64,000 nucleotides of DNA from a bacterium (GCA_023428375.1 JAEYYR010000002.1:248001-312000); one strand, 5' to 3'; shown: positions 52,690-61,269, counted from the first letter of the stretch. Notes: generated from the letters alone by a model not told the origin. Numbers and translations are program-made.

Positions 52690-53313
52690 GTGTATAATTT
52701 TTTTCTAGGGCTGCATGTGGCAGCCCAGGATCATTCTGCTGCTCTCAATTATGTAATTCAAGAGGAATTAACAATTCAGAAGAGTAGCGCTAAAAGAAAA
52801 AGAAATGATGTAGGCATGGCAGGGAATCAACGTTTATATCAGTGTAAATGGTGTGTAAAAATTGATCATGCGGGGAATTTAAATCGGCATATGCATAATT
52901 CTTGCAAGTCGCGTCCAGCTAAATGGAAATGTGAAAGTTGTCCATTAGAAAATCAAGTTGATTTTAAAGCAAAAACTCTTCAAGAGGTTCTTAATCATTA
53001 TAATTTAAATCATGCAGAAACTAGCTTTTGGACTTGCCCTGCATGTATTAAACCTATAAAACAAGCGAATTTTGTTCAACATTTTTGCTCTATGACTAAT
53101 GCAGGAAAAGTAAAGTATGTCTTCAAAGGATTTAAAACTGAAACAGATTATAAGATGAGTCATAATCATTATTTGAGCGATTTTATAACTATTAAATCAT
53201 CTAATGAATATGATAGTCCTGAAGATGGAGCAGCGAAAATAAATGATCGAAACGAATTATATAAGCTTTCTATTGCTTGTATAACGCACCCCACAGATGA
53301 ATTTACCTATTAG
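52690..53313 (+). CDS. Secreted three-finger zinc protein; signal peptide out of frame by a T-run
   Basis: The frame from GTG 52690 gives 207 residues with three fingers: C-K-W-C...R-H-M-H-N-S-C, C-E-S-C...H-Y-N-L-N-H, and W-T-C-P-A-C...Q-H. A basic AKRKRND (about 34-40) follows the N-terminus. GTG 52690 has no ribosome site and yields a poor signal. ATG 52682 has AAGAG at proper spacing and encodes MLMCIIFF, then meets TAG after a seven-T run (52698-52704). One more T joins it to this frame and gives a good signal peptide. So the gene is frameshifted, phase-variable, or there is a base-call error. Confidence 0.6.
   Translation: MYNFFLGLHVAAQDHSAALNYVIQEELTIQKSSAKRKRNDVGMAGNQRLYQCKWCVKIDHAGNLNRHMHNSCKSRPAKWKCESCPLENQVDFKAKTLQEVLNHYNLNHAETSFWTCPACIKPIKQANFVQHFCSMTNAGKVKYVFKGFKTETDYKMSHNHYLSDFITIKSSNEYDSPEDGAAKINDRNELYKLSIACITHPTDEFTY
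52698..52704 (+). repeat. T7 homopolymer at a frame junction
   Basis: Seven T between ATAA and CTAGGG. With eight, ATG 52682 would read through into the zinc-finger frame; with seven it stops at TAG. Confidence 0.7.
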
Positions 53314-53345
53314 AATACCCTAATCATTCAAATAATTAGATTATT

Positions 53346-53927
53346 ATGAAACTTTCTATTTTATTTTTTATCGTTGCTTTTTTTTTAAATCCTATTCATT
53401 TTATAAATGCAGTTGAACAAGATCCAAATAATAATAATTGTTCTATCCAGCAAATAACCGGAAAACGTAAAGGAAAAGCGCCTAATCCATTAATTCAGGG
53501 CGTTGGTCAGGTTGCAGGTCATCCTTCTTATCGTTGTGTTCGTTGTTCAATATTCGAAGGATATTATTATCAGGTTGTAGAACATTTGCATAATGAATGT
53601 TTTCCAAGTAATGATTTGTTTTCTTTAGATAAAAATGGTCATTGTGTGATTCCGAAATATAGAAAGCTTAAGCAAGATAATATCACCAAATATGGACAAG
53701 ATGCGATTTGGCCCTGTGTTTTTTGCAATGCGGAGGTTAATTCACGCAACTATAAGAATCATCTACAATTTAATACAAAACCTACTATGGCTCTTGATTT
53801 CTTTGATGGATGTAATGAGCCCATCAACATAGGGCGCAATAAAGCCGAATTGTCAGAAATTAAAAAAAGAAAAATCGACGAGCCGGTTGAAGCATTATTA
53901 CTGCTTAAGTATAATCGCAATAAATAA
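53346..53927 (+). CDS. Secreted zinc-finger protein
   Basis: A 193-residue protein with a signal peptide (1-22, ...FINA), a basic GKRKGKAP segment (about 38-45) and two clear fingers: Y-R-C-V-R-C...E-H-L-H-N-E-C-F-P (about 62-85) and W-P-C-V-F-C...N-H-L-Q-F-N-T (about 123-142). The middle C-x2-C finger seen in relatives is degenerate here. A basic KKRKIDE lies near the C-terminus. Function unknown; the signal peptide plus basic motif suggest a nuclear-targeted effector (inference). Confidence 0.6.
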   Translation: MKLSILFFIVAFFLNPIHFINAVEQDPNNNNCSIQQITGKRKGKAPNPLIQGVGQVAGHPSYRCVRCSIFEGYYYQVVEHLHNECFPSNDLFSLDKNGHCVIPKYRKLKQDNITKYGQDAIWPCVFCNAEVNSRNYKNHLQFNTKPTMALDFFDGCNEPINIGRNKAELSEIKKRKIDEPVEALLLLKYNRNK

Positions 53928-53937
53928 TAAGGATTTT

Positions 53938-54576
53938 ATGAACCTAGTCTTCTTTGGACTAGTAGTGATAGCACTATTTATTCATGGAAACGAAAATCAA
54001 TCAGCTTTAGATTTCCCTCGTGCAAACGCAAAAAGAAAAGCTTGTGTAATTCAAATTGATTCTGCAAATGATTTTAATAATCAAGGATTGAATTGCAACC
54101 AAAAGACCACTCTTAAAACTACATTTGAATGCGGTAGATGCAGTAATGGCAAGGAATTTCAATACCGAGCGGTGTGCCACCATATGCACACTCTTGATTT
54201 GCCCTGTTTTCCTAAGAATGGTTTGGCATGTGGAATGTGTATTAATGATGCTCCCAGATCTTTCAATGCGTTGGAAATGTTTAAACATAATAAAGAATAT
54301 CATGCAAATGATTATTATTGGCCCTGTCGTTTTTGTAATTCTCGTTCTTCACAAGATAACTGGATTAAGCATTTGGGTTATTACACTAAAATTAGGGATG
54401 CGCTCACTGTCTTTGAAGGCTGGCCTGATAGGGAATTGAAAGTTTTTAAGAATTCCAAAAGTTTGGCTCACATTGATGCACAGATAAAAGCTACCGCTTT
54501 GACATCTTCGAGGCATACTGTTGATCAAGAAGCTATAGCAATTATGGTATTGTATAATTTAAGTAATAATAAATAG
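53938..54576 (+). CDS. Secreted three-finger zinc protein
   Basis: A 212-residue protein. Signal peptide (about 1-18), basic AKRKAC (about 30-35), finger 1 F-E-C-G-R-C...H-H-M-H-T-L-D-L-P-C, finger 2 A-C-G-M-C...K-H-N-K-E-Y-H, finger 3 W-P-C-R-F-C...K-H-L-G-Y-Y-T. ATG 53938 follows AAGGATTTT; an extension to 53887 overlaps the previous gene. The first dozen codons resemble those of the next two genes at the DNA level. Confidence 0.62.
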   Translation: MNLVFFGLVVIALFIHGNENQSALDFPRANAKRKACVIQIDSANDFNNQGLNCNQKTTLKTTFECGRCSNGKEFQYRAVCHHMHTLDLPCFPKNGLACGMCINDAPRSFNALEMFKHNKEYHANDYYWPCRFCNSRSSQDNWIKHLGYYTKIRDALTVFEGWPDRELKVFKNSKSLAHIDAQIKATALTSSRHTVDQEAIAIMVLYNLSNNK

Positions 54577-54619
54577 GTTTTTTAAATGTTGGTTAAGCGA
54601 TGTTAGAGGCAAGGATTTT

Positions 54620-55297
54620 ATGAAACTAGTTTTGATTGGGCTAGTAATGATAGCAAACGTACATATGTATAGCAGTGATGATGATAGTGATTTTGTAGTG
54701 GATGAGAAACCCTACTCAAATCCACTATCAGATGTTGAGTATGATCAGTCAAAATTAATCGATAAAAATAAATGTCGTCGATATCATTGCCCACGATGTG
54801 ATCACGAAAATTATTATACGGGGCGAGCCAAGCATATGCATAACGATTGTTTTAAAACAGCATTACCATGCCGTGATTGTAAGTCTCTAGTTGCGCCAAA
54901 AATGGAAAAGGTGGGACAAATTTACATGCACAATCGTTTTTACCATTTTAAAAAATCTAAATGGACCTGCTTGGCATGTTATGCAAAAATTGAACAGGAC
55001 AAATTTATTGAACATTTTGGTACCCATACATTTAAGGAAAATGCGATCGAAAGATTTTCTGATATTAATGATGATACTATCAAAATATCACAATATAAGA
55101 CTCCTCTGACCAAATTACGTCAGCAAGCAAAGATGCCTAAAGAAACAAAATTATCACCAAAAGAACGTGATGAAGGATTTTTAGGATTTTTTCAATTCTT
55201 GGATACTGTCCATAAAGCTAAAAAGCATAAAGTTGAATTATCTGACAAGCCTCTAACAAATTCAGTTAATGAAATCGATAATCGAATAAATAATTAG
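54620..55297 (+). CDS. Secreted three-finger zinc protein
   Basis: A 225-residue protein. Signal peptide (1-18), acidic spacer (D-D-D-S-D), finger 1 Y-H-C-P-R-C...K-H-M-H-N-D-C-F (about 53-75), finger 2 P-C-R-D-C...M-H-N-R-F-Y-H, finger 3 W-T-C-L-A-C...E-H-F-G-T-H-T. A basic KAKKHK patch lies near the C-terminus instead of the N-terminal KRKR of its relatives. Same AAGGATTTT ribosome site as the previous gene. Confidence 0.62.
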   Translation: MKLVLIGLVMIANVHMYSSDDDSDFVVDEKPYSNPLSDVEYDQSKLIDKNKCRRYHCPRCDHENYYTGRAKHMHNDCFKTALPCRDCKSLVAPKMEKVGQIYMHNRFYHFKKSKWTCLACYAKIEQDKFIEHFGTHTFKENAIERFSDINDDTIKISQYKTPLTKLRQQAKMPKETKLSPKERDEGFLGFFQFLDTVHKAKKHKVELSDKPLTNSVNEIDNRINN

Positions 55298-55363
55298 AAG
55301 TAGTGAATGTAGTGAAGAATTTATTTGAAGATCAACACATAACCTAATCAGGAATGATATACA

Positions 55364-56254
55364 ATGAAACTAGTTCTTGCAGGACTAGTAATGATAGCAA
55401 GCGTTAATACTTTTGTGACAACTAAAGATTTTGATACTGAATGGATACCTTCAAATTCTGATTACGAAAGCGAAGCTTCTGAAGCGTCATTCAAATCTGT
55501 TGAAAGAATGGCAGAAATTTCTTCTGATTCTGAACCCGTGAATGTCCCAGTTTCTTTTAATAGAACATATGAATCAAGTCATTTCGCTAAACTAAAGAAT
55601 GATAATTCCAGTCAACGGGTCAAAATTTTAGTAGGATGCGATAATTCAAAAGAATACAAAACAAACTTATTTATTTGCGGTGGTTGCAAGCATCCTGAAG
55701 GTCATTTTGATACCATAGCAACTCACATGCATAGTGTTAATGGATGTATGCCTAAGAATGGTATTGCCTGTAAGGACTGTAAACCTGACATTGCACCGCT
55801 CTTTATAAAAGTTATTGATTTGTTGAATCATAACAAACAAAAGCATAATAATCTTAAACAGTGGAAATGCGGTTGGTGCGGAACTGAAACATCACCAAAA
55901 AGATTTATGAAGCATGTTGCTTACTACACCAATGGCAAGAGTGTCAAAAAGACTTTTGAAGATTATCCTGATCGTATTGTCGTAAATAAGAGCAGATTTA
56001 TCTATGATAAAGGTGAAGTTATTCCTAATAATTCAAAAAGGAAAATAGAGTCATCCACTAAAGAAGTCTTCGACGCGGCTCCAAAAAGAAAACGTAATTC
56101 TAAACCTGTAGATAATAAAAATATTAATTGGTTATGGTATAAGCCGACAATAGATTCTGATGGAACTAAAGAATTAGTTAAATTTGGTGAGTTTACTGTC
56201 GATGAAATGGAAGCAATGATTGCGTTAAAAAAAATGCCATCTAAGGTTAACTGA
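55364..56254 (+). CDS. Secreted three-finger zinc protein, longest member
   Basis: A 296-residue protein. Signal peptide (about 1-17), long acidic/Ser-rich spacer (20-90), finger 1 F-I-C-G-G-C...T-H-M-H-S-V-N-G-C, finger 2 A-C-K-D-C...N-H-N-K-Q-K-H, finger 3 W-K-C-G-W-C...K-H-V-A-Y-Y-T. After the fingers come two basic clusters, SKRKIE and APKRKRNS, about 16 residues apart, resembling a bipartite nuclear localisation signal. It ends in an extra N-W-L-W-Y-K-P-T block also seen as N-W-Y-S-Y-T-P-T in the next gene. Confidence 0.64.
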   Translation: MKLVLAGLVMIASVNTFVTTKDFDTEWIPSNSDYESEASEASFKSVERMAEISSDSEPVNVPVSFNRTYESSHFAKLKNDNSSQRVKILVGCDNSKEYKTNLFICGGCKHPEGHFDTIATHMHSVNGCMPKNGIACKDCKPDIAPLFIKVIDLLNHNKQKHNNLKQWKCGWCGTETSPKRFMKHVAYYTNGKSVKKTFEDYPDRIVVNKSRFIYDKGEVIPNNSKRKIESSTKEVFDAAPKRKRNSKPVDNKNINWLWYKPTIDSDGTKELVKFGEFTVDEMEAMIALKKMPSKVN

Positions 56255-56303
56255 ATATCGATTGTTTATTGATCACCCATAATTGATTATGGAATTTTCC
56301 GCT

Positions 56304-56897
56304 ATGAATGCAACAGAACTATTATTTTTTCTCATTATTAATTTCATTTTTTGTTTAAATGGAGTTGATAATAATTTAATGAGTTCAAATAAAAGAAAAG
56401 CTGATGAGATTGTATCTTCTCAAAGAAGAGGCAAAATTAGCGTAGCTCGGAAAGATAATAAACCCTATATGTATAAATGTTCTTCCTGTGACATAGCGCC
56501 ACGCAGAGCTGAAAAAATTCAAATGCATATGCACAATGCATGCTACCCTCAAGAGATTACCTGTTTAGATTGTGATTCATCGCGCACGATTTTTGCGGGT
56601 TTTAATGAGCTCGTGGATCATTACCTACAGCATCACGAAAATATGGTGAGATGGAGGTGTTATGCGTGTGGCGCTAATGTGAATTTTGATAAATATTTTC
56701 ATCATTTTAAAACGTTAACTAGTAAAAGCAGGGCTGAGAAGTACTTAGATGGTTATACTGAAGAAATGTATGCTGAAAAATTAGCTCATTACACATCTAA
56801 TCAAAAAGCTAAAGAACCGGTGAACCGGGGACTTAATTGGTACTCTTATACACCCACACTGAATGAACAGGGCGTTATTATACTTAATAAAAAGTAG
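56304..56897 (+). CDS. Secreted three-finger zinc protein
   Basis: A 197-residue protein. Signal peptide (about 1-20), basic SNKRKADE and S-Q-R-R-G-K, finger 1 Y-K-C-S-S-C...M-H-M-H-N-A-C-Y, finger 2 T-C-L-D-C...H-Y-L-Q-H-H, finger 3 W-R-C-Y-A-C...H-H-F-K-T-L-T, and a C-terminal N-W-Y-S-Y-T-P-T block shared with the 55364 protein. ATG 56304 has a GGAATT site; 56289 is an alternative start. Confidence 0.6.
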   Translation: MNATELLFFLIINFIFCLNGVDNNLMSSNKRKADEIVSSQRRGKISVARKDNKPYMYKCSSCDIAPRRAEKIQMHMHNACYPQEITCLDCDSSRTIFAGFNELVDHYLQHHENMVRWRCYACGANVNFDKYFHHFKTLTSKSRAEKYLDGYTEEMYAEKLAHYTSNQKAKEPVNRGLNWYSYTPTLNEQGVIILNKK

Positions 56898-56907
56898 AAC
56901 ATATATT

Positions 56908-57603
56908 ATGAATTTTTTACTATTTTTTTCTATCACACTTATGACTAATCTGTTTGCGTTGGATATTAATTTACTTTTAAATATGCCACCAACAAGCCAA
57001 AATACTAAGAAGAGACGTTTTTCTGAAGGACATCTTCATGGCAATAATCAGGAATCTTTTGGTAAGGCACATCATACAAAAAAAATTGCATCGAGTGGAA
57101 AGACTTTTGCGCATTATACGTGTGCTCGGTGTGATTTTGGTCCAAGATGCAGCGGCTCAATATTGCTGCATTGCCACAATGAATGTTTCCCTAAAGAAGG
57201 TTTGCCGTGCATCGATTGTAGCGTCAGCAATCCTGCGATGAAGGAAATAAAGTTTTTGAATTTTACCAAGATGGTAAAGCATAATATTCGTTGCCATTCT
57301 GATTTACATCGATGGCGATGTTTTGCGTGTGATACAGATGTAAAACAAGTTGATTTTTTCAGGCATTTTAAAAGTAATACCCACAAAGTCTCCAGCGCGA
57401 ATATGTTCGGAAATATTTTAACTCAGAGTGAGTATACCGATTTCTTGGTAAAGTATCGGAATAGAATGAAATCGCAGCGAGATAAATCTAAGAAATTAAC
57501 TGTTCCGGCTATTGCGGAGATTTCTCGTTCCCTCAACTCTGATATAGGTGAAAAAAATACACGAAATGTAGCTCCTCTTGCAAACGATTCTATTAATTCT
57601 TGA
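56908..57603 (+). CDS. Secreted three-finger zinc protein
   Basis: A 231-residue protein. Signal peptide (about 1-17), basic TKKRRFSE (about 33-40), finger 1 Y-T-C-A-R-C...L-H-C-H-N-E-C-F, finger 2 P-C-I-D-C...K-H-N-I-R-C-H, finger 3 W-R-C-F-A-C...R-H-F-K-S-N-T. A basic helical region (N-R-M-K-S-Q-R-D-K-S-K-K) follows the fingers. Last member of the seven-gene tandem array; only 10 bases from the previous stop, so co-transcription is likely. Confidence 0.62.
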   Translation: MNFLLFFSITLMTNLFALDINLLLNMPPTSQNTKKRRFSEGHLHGNNQESFGKAHHTKKIASSGKTFAHYTCARCDFGPRCSGSILLHCHNECFPKEGLPCIDCSVSNPAMKEIKFLNFTKMVKHNIRCHSDLHRWRCFACDTDVKQVDFFRHFKSNTHKVSSANMFGNILTQSEYTDFLVKYRNRMKSQRDKSKKLTVPAIAEISRSLNSDIGEKNTRNVAPLANDSINS

Positions 57604-57681
57604 TAAAGTTTTTTGTACATTTAGGTTGCAGCAGGTATAGAATTAGTGCATTCTACATGCATTGAAATATAGAGGATTTTT

Positions 57682-59415
57682 ATGGATGTCGCCCGTGTTA
57701 TTCAAGGTACAAAGTATGTATGGAAAGTTCCGTCTGTTGATATGGAATTGGTACATGCATTTGCATCAAAATACTCACTTTCAATTTCTGTGGCGCATGT
57801 ACTTGTTGCACGCGGATTTTCTGATGCTGCTCAAGCAGAACAATTTTTATTTACGCCAGCGGCGACGATGGTTGGTAAAACTGATTCGTTAAAAGATGCT
57901 AACAAGGCAGTTGAGCGAATTCTGTCTGCCATTGAGAAGGGTGAACGAATATTGATCGCGGGTGATTATGATGTTGATGGAGTCACTTCTGCTTCTCTCA
58001 TGATGATCAGTCTGTTGCATTTGGGTGCCAATGTTAATTTTTTCTTGCCTCATCGCGTGAATGATGGGTATGGACTATCAGTAAAAACGATACAAAAGGC
58101 GTCAAAAAGTGGCTATTCGGTCGTCATTACGGTAGATAACGGCATCACTGCCTTTGCAGCGGCGCAAGAAGCAAAACAACTTGGTATAGATTTAATTATC
58201 ACCGATCACCATCGTCCTCATGATCACTTACCTGAAGCATTTGCTATCATTGATCCACATCAATCAGATTGTTTATATCCTTATAAATTTTTTGCTGGTG
58301 TAGGCATAGGCTTTAAGCTCATGAGTTTGCTCTATGAGCGTTTGGGTAAAGAATTGCCGATGGAAGTGTATGATTTGTTGTTACTTGGTACGGTAGCAGA
58401 CGTGGTGCCATTAACCGGTGAAAATCGTTATTGGGTTCGCTATGGATTGAGCAGGCTTCATACGCAAGAGAGTTTGCCTATAAAAGTATTGAAAGCAAAT
58501 TCACGGGTCACTAAGCAACAGATTACTTCTACTGATATTGGTTTTTTCTTAACACCACAAATTAATGCGCTGGGTCGTCTTGATGACGCACGTGAAGGCG
58601 TTAAGTTTCTGATTGGTGGAGATCCATTAGAAACGGAACGAATTGGTCAGATTCTCAAGCAACTCAATGAAGCGCGGAAAATGATAGAAAAGTCTGTCCT
58701 TTCTTCCGTTGAAACAGAAATTAAAAGTGGTGCGATTGATGTTGAAAAAGATCGTTTAATTATTGCTTCTAGCACGGAGTGGCAACCAGGTGTGATTGGG
58801 TTAGTGGCATCTCGATTAGTTGGTGCCTATAGTGTGCCTGCGCTTTTGTTTCATATCACTAAAGATGGTAAAGCAAAAGGTTCATGTCGTTCAATTTCTG
58901 CCTTTAATATGTTTGAAGCTCTCCATGAAATGAAAGATTTGTTAGATACGTTTGGTGGACATAAAGTTGCTGCGGGGTTGTCGTTACCTGCTGAACGGTT
59001 GCCGCAATTAAAAGAACGTTTGTCGGCAATGATTAAAGAACGTTTGACTGAAGATGATTTTAAACAAAAATTAGTCATTGATGCGCCATTGCTCTTATCT
59101 GATATTAGTAAAAAATTTATGCACGATGTGCACTTATTAGAACCGTTTGGTTGCGAGAATCCTGTGCCTACTTTTTATATTTCGTATGCCACTTTGATTG
59201 AAAAACCAGTATTATTAAAAGAAGCTCACCTTAAGTGTCGCATTTTTGCAGATGGCGTGATTAAGCCCGTAATATTTTTTAATCGTCCTGAATTGTTTGA
59301 ATATCTACAAGATATGGATCAAGCATATAGCTTTGTAGTGCAGGTGGTAGAAAATCAATGGCAGGGAGCTTCGACCTATGAATTTCACGGAATAGATGTA
59401 ACAAAGGTTTCTTAA
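57682..59415 (+). CDS. recJ: Single-stranded-DNA exonuclease RecJ
   Basis: A 577-residue DHH-family 5'-3' exonuclease of recombination and repair. It has DYDVDG (95-100), V-D-N-G-I-T (151-156), DHH (175-177), a DHHA1 domain with G-S-C-R-S-I and G-G-H-K-V-A-A-G-L (about 412-434) and a C-terminal OB-like domain. Ribosome site AGAGGATTTTT. It is coupled to cmk by a one-base overlap. Confidence 0.95.
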   Translation: MDVARVIQGTKYVWKVPSVDMELVHAFASKYSLSISVAHVLVARGFSDAAQAEQFLFTPAATMVGKTDSLKDANKAVERILSAIEKGERILIAGDYDVDGVTSASLMMISLLHLGANVNFFLPHRVNDGYGLSVKTIQKASKSGYSVVITVDNGITAFAAAQEAKQLGIDLIITDHHRPHDHLPEAFAIIDPHQSDCLYPYKFFAGVGIGFKLMSLLYERLGKELPMEVYDLLLLGTVADVVPLTGENRYWVRYGLSRLHTQESLPIKVLKANSRVTKQQITSTDIGFFLTPQINALGRLDDAREGVKFLIGGDPLETERIGQILKQLNEARKMIEKSVLSSVETEIKSGAIDVEKDRLIIASSTEWQPGVIGLVASRLVGAYSVPALLFHITKDGKAKGSCRSISAFNMFEALHEMKDLLDTFGGHKVAAGLSLPAERLPQLKERLSAMIKERLTEDDFKQKLVIDAPLLLSDISKKFMHDVHLLEPFGCENPVPTFYISYATLIEKPVLLKEAHLKCRIFADGVIKPVIFFNRPELFEYLQDMDQAYSFVVQVVENQWQGASTYEFHGIDVTKVS

Positions 59416-60062
59416 TGATAATTACTATCGATGGTCCTTCCGCAAGTGGAAAATCAACCATTGCGCAATTGGTTGCGCAAAATAATGGCATGTATTATAT
59501 AAATTCAGGATTTTTGTATCGCGCATATGCCTATGTTATGAATCAAAATCCAGGAACAACATCTGAAGAATTTTTAAGATTTATATCCTACAAATATCAC
59601 TCATTTCCCCAAGTATTATGGCATAATGTTGAAATTACACATTATCTTAAAACACCAGAAATTGACCGATTGGCGTCACAATTAAGTGGGTTGCATGAAG
59701 TCCGTCCACTTATAACACAACTGCAACGAAATCTTGCAGACCAATATGATGTAGTTATTGATGGCAGAGATTGTGGGACCGTTGTTTTTCCTAATGCAGA
59801 GGTAAAATTTTATCTCACTGCTTCGTTAGAAGTGCGTGCACAACGATGGCAGCATATGCAATTGCGACATGGACATATTATTACGTATCAAGAAGCAATC
59901 AATCTTATTTCAGAACGAGATTTAAGAGATAGTACTCGTAATATTGCACCATTGACCAAACCACAAGATGCAATTGCTATTGATTCATCAGAATTAACGA
60001 TAGAAGAAGTTTGTGCTATCATGCAAAAACACATTGACCTAAAATTACAGAGGAAATCATGA
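59415..60062 (+). CDS. cmk: Cytidylate kinase
   Basis: A 215-residue enzyme phosphorylating CMP/dCMP. It has P-loop GPSASGKS (7-14), I-N-S-G-F-L-Y-R-A (NMP site), D-G-R-D-C-G-T-V-V-F-P (about 115-125) and R-D-L-R-D-S-T-R (lid). The start overlaps the recJ stop by one base; the end overlaps the ankyrin gene as ATGA. The GRDCGT box has Cys where Ile is usual, a conservative difference. Confidence 0.93.
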   Translation: MIITIDGPSASGKSTIAQLVAQNNGMYYINSGFLYRAYAYVMNQNPGTTSEEFLRFISYKYHSFPQVLWHNVEITHYLKTPEIDRLASQLSGLHEVRPLITQLQRNLADQYDVVIDGRDCGTVVFPNAEVKFYLTASLEVRAQRWQHMQLRHGHIITYQEAINLISERDLRDSTRNIAPLTKPQDAIAIDSSELTIEEVCAIMQKHIDLKLQRKS

Positions 60063-60832
60063 TTTTATATTTTTTGATACTTATGCAAATGATTAGCATC
60101 ATTGCAGCTGATGAGAACAATTCAGAACTTCATACTGCAGTTCTTGATAACAATTACCTTTTAGTAAAAGAGCTTTTGGAATGTAATGTTGATCCAAATA
60201 CTCAAAATAATCTCAATCAAACTCCCCTGCATTATGCATGTCATACGGGAAATGTAGCAATTGCTTCATTGTTAGTGACTTATGGCGCAGATATTGAAGC
60301 AAAAGATATTGAGGAAAGCACTCCATTGCATTATGCGTCCCGTAAAGATTTTATAGCAGTAGCACAATTATTATGTGAAAAAGGTGCTGATATTGCTGCC
60401 GTCAATTGTTACAATGTGACACCGGTATATATAGGCTGCCATTCTGGATCTCTAACAGTAGTGAAATATTTTATAGCTCGTGGTGCAAACTTGGGTGAGA
60501 TAGACAGTTACGGCGCATCTCTCATGCTTTGTGCAGCAGAACGTAGCAGCGTGGGAAATGTTTACACTGTTGAACTGCTGCATACCAATGGCGTTTCATT
60601 GACGCAGGGCGATTGTGATGGCAATACTCCCCTTCATGCGGTGGTACAAACGAAGGCATTTGGTGCTCTTCTGGCCCTCGTTGCGTTAAGAGCAAACCCT
60701 GCTATTTGTAATAATAAAGGCCAAACCCCGGCTGATGTAGCATTGGAACTTGGGTATGGTGAAATCGCCGCGGCTTTAAAGGTCTATGAAAAGAGCTATC
60801 AGCGCCAGGAAGCAACTTTAGCTGGACAATAA
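60059..60832 (+). CDS. Secreted ankyrin-repeat protein
   Basis: A 257-residue protein with a signal peptide (1-17, ...IIAA) and about seven ankyrin repeats from residue 23 to 243. Clear examples: N-Q-T-P-L-H-Y-A-C-H-T-G-N (53-65), E-S-T-P-L-H-Y-A-S (86-94), G-N-T-P-L-H-A-V (188-195) and G-Q-T-P-A-D-V-A (221-228). One central repeat (Y-G-A-S-L-M-L-C-A-A) is degenerate. ATGA overlap with cmk indicates translational coupling. Ankyrin proteins of amoeba-associated bacteria are often host-directed (family knowledge); the target is unknown. Confidence 0.85.
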   Translation: MILYFLILMQMISIIAADENNSELHTAVLDNNYLLVKELLECNVDPNTQNNLNQTPLHYACHTGNVAIASLLVTYGADIEAKDIEESTPLHYASRKDFIAVAQLLCEKGADIAAVNCYNVTPVYIGCHSGSLTVVKYFIARGANLGEIDSYGASLMLCAAERSSVGNVYTVELLHTNGVSLTQGDCDGNTPLHAVVQTKAFGALLALVALRANPAICNNKGQTPADVALELGYGEIAAALKVYEKSYQRQEATLAGQ

Positions 60833-60859
60833 GGCGGTATTTGGTAAAATAAGGTATAA

Positions 60860-61222
60860 ATGTCTGATTCTTCAAGGAATTTTCCTGCTATGAACAAAAC
60901 ACAGCCAATATTTGATCGTTATTCAATATTTATTTCTGGCGGTAAACAATATCAAGCTATTGAAGGCCAAACTGTTGCTTTAGAAAAGATTGCAGCTGAA
61001 GAAGGCAAGGAAGTAGTTTTTGAACAAGTTTTATTGCGCAAAACTGACGCTAATTCAATTGAAATTGGTCAGCCATTTGTAAACACCCCAATAAAAGCTA
61101 CGATTGTAAAACATACTAAAGGCCCAAAACTTATTGCATTTAAGTTCAAACGCCGTAAAAAGTATCGTCGCAAAATGGGTCATCGTCAACTTATTACCGT
61201 TGTACGTATTGAATCTATCTAA
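60860..61222 (+). CDS. rplU: 50S ribosomal protein L21
   Basis: A 120-residue L21 with S-G-G-K-Q-Y-Q-A near its start, V-L-L-R-K-T in the middle, and the C-terminal K-F-K-R-R-K-K-Y-R-R-K-M-G-H-R-Q signature. ATG 60860 has AAGGT with good spacing, and ATG 60890 is an alternative closer to the family start. rpmA (L27), the usual next gene, is not here; a strong terminator follows instead. Confidence 0.94.
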   Translation: MSDSSRNFPAMNKTQPIFDRYSIFISGGKQYQAIEGQTVALEKIAAEEGKEVVFEQVLLRKTDANSIEIGQPFVNTPIKATIVKHTKGPKLIAFKFKRRKKYRRKMGHRQLITVVRIESI

Positions 61223-61239
61223 ATAGATACCAAAAAATT

Positions 61240-61269
61240 AAAGCCCCGAATAAATCGGGGCTTTTTTTA
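61240..61269 (+). terminator. Rho-independent terminator after rplU
   Basis: AAAGCCCCGA (61240-61249) pairs with TCGGGGCTTT (61255-61264), five-base loop, followed by TTTTTAT. It abuts the convergent gene ending at 61267. Confidence 0.92.
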
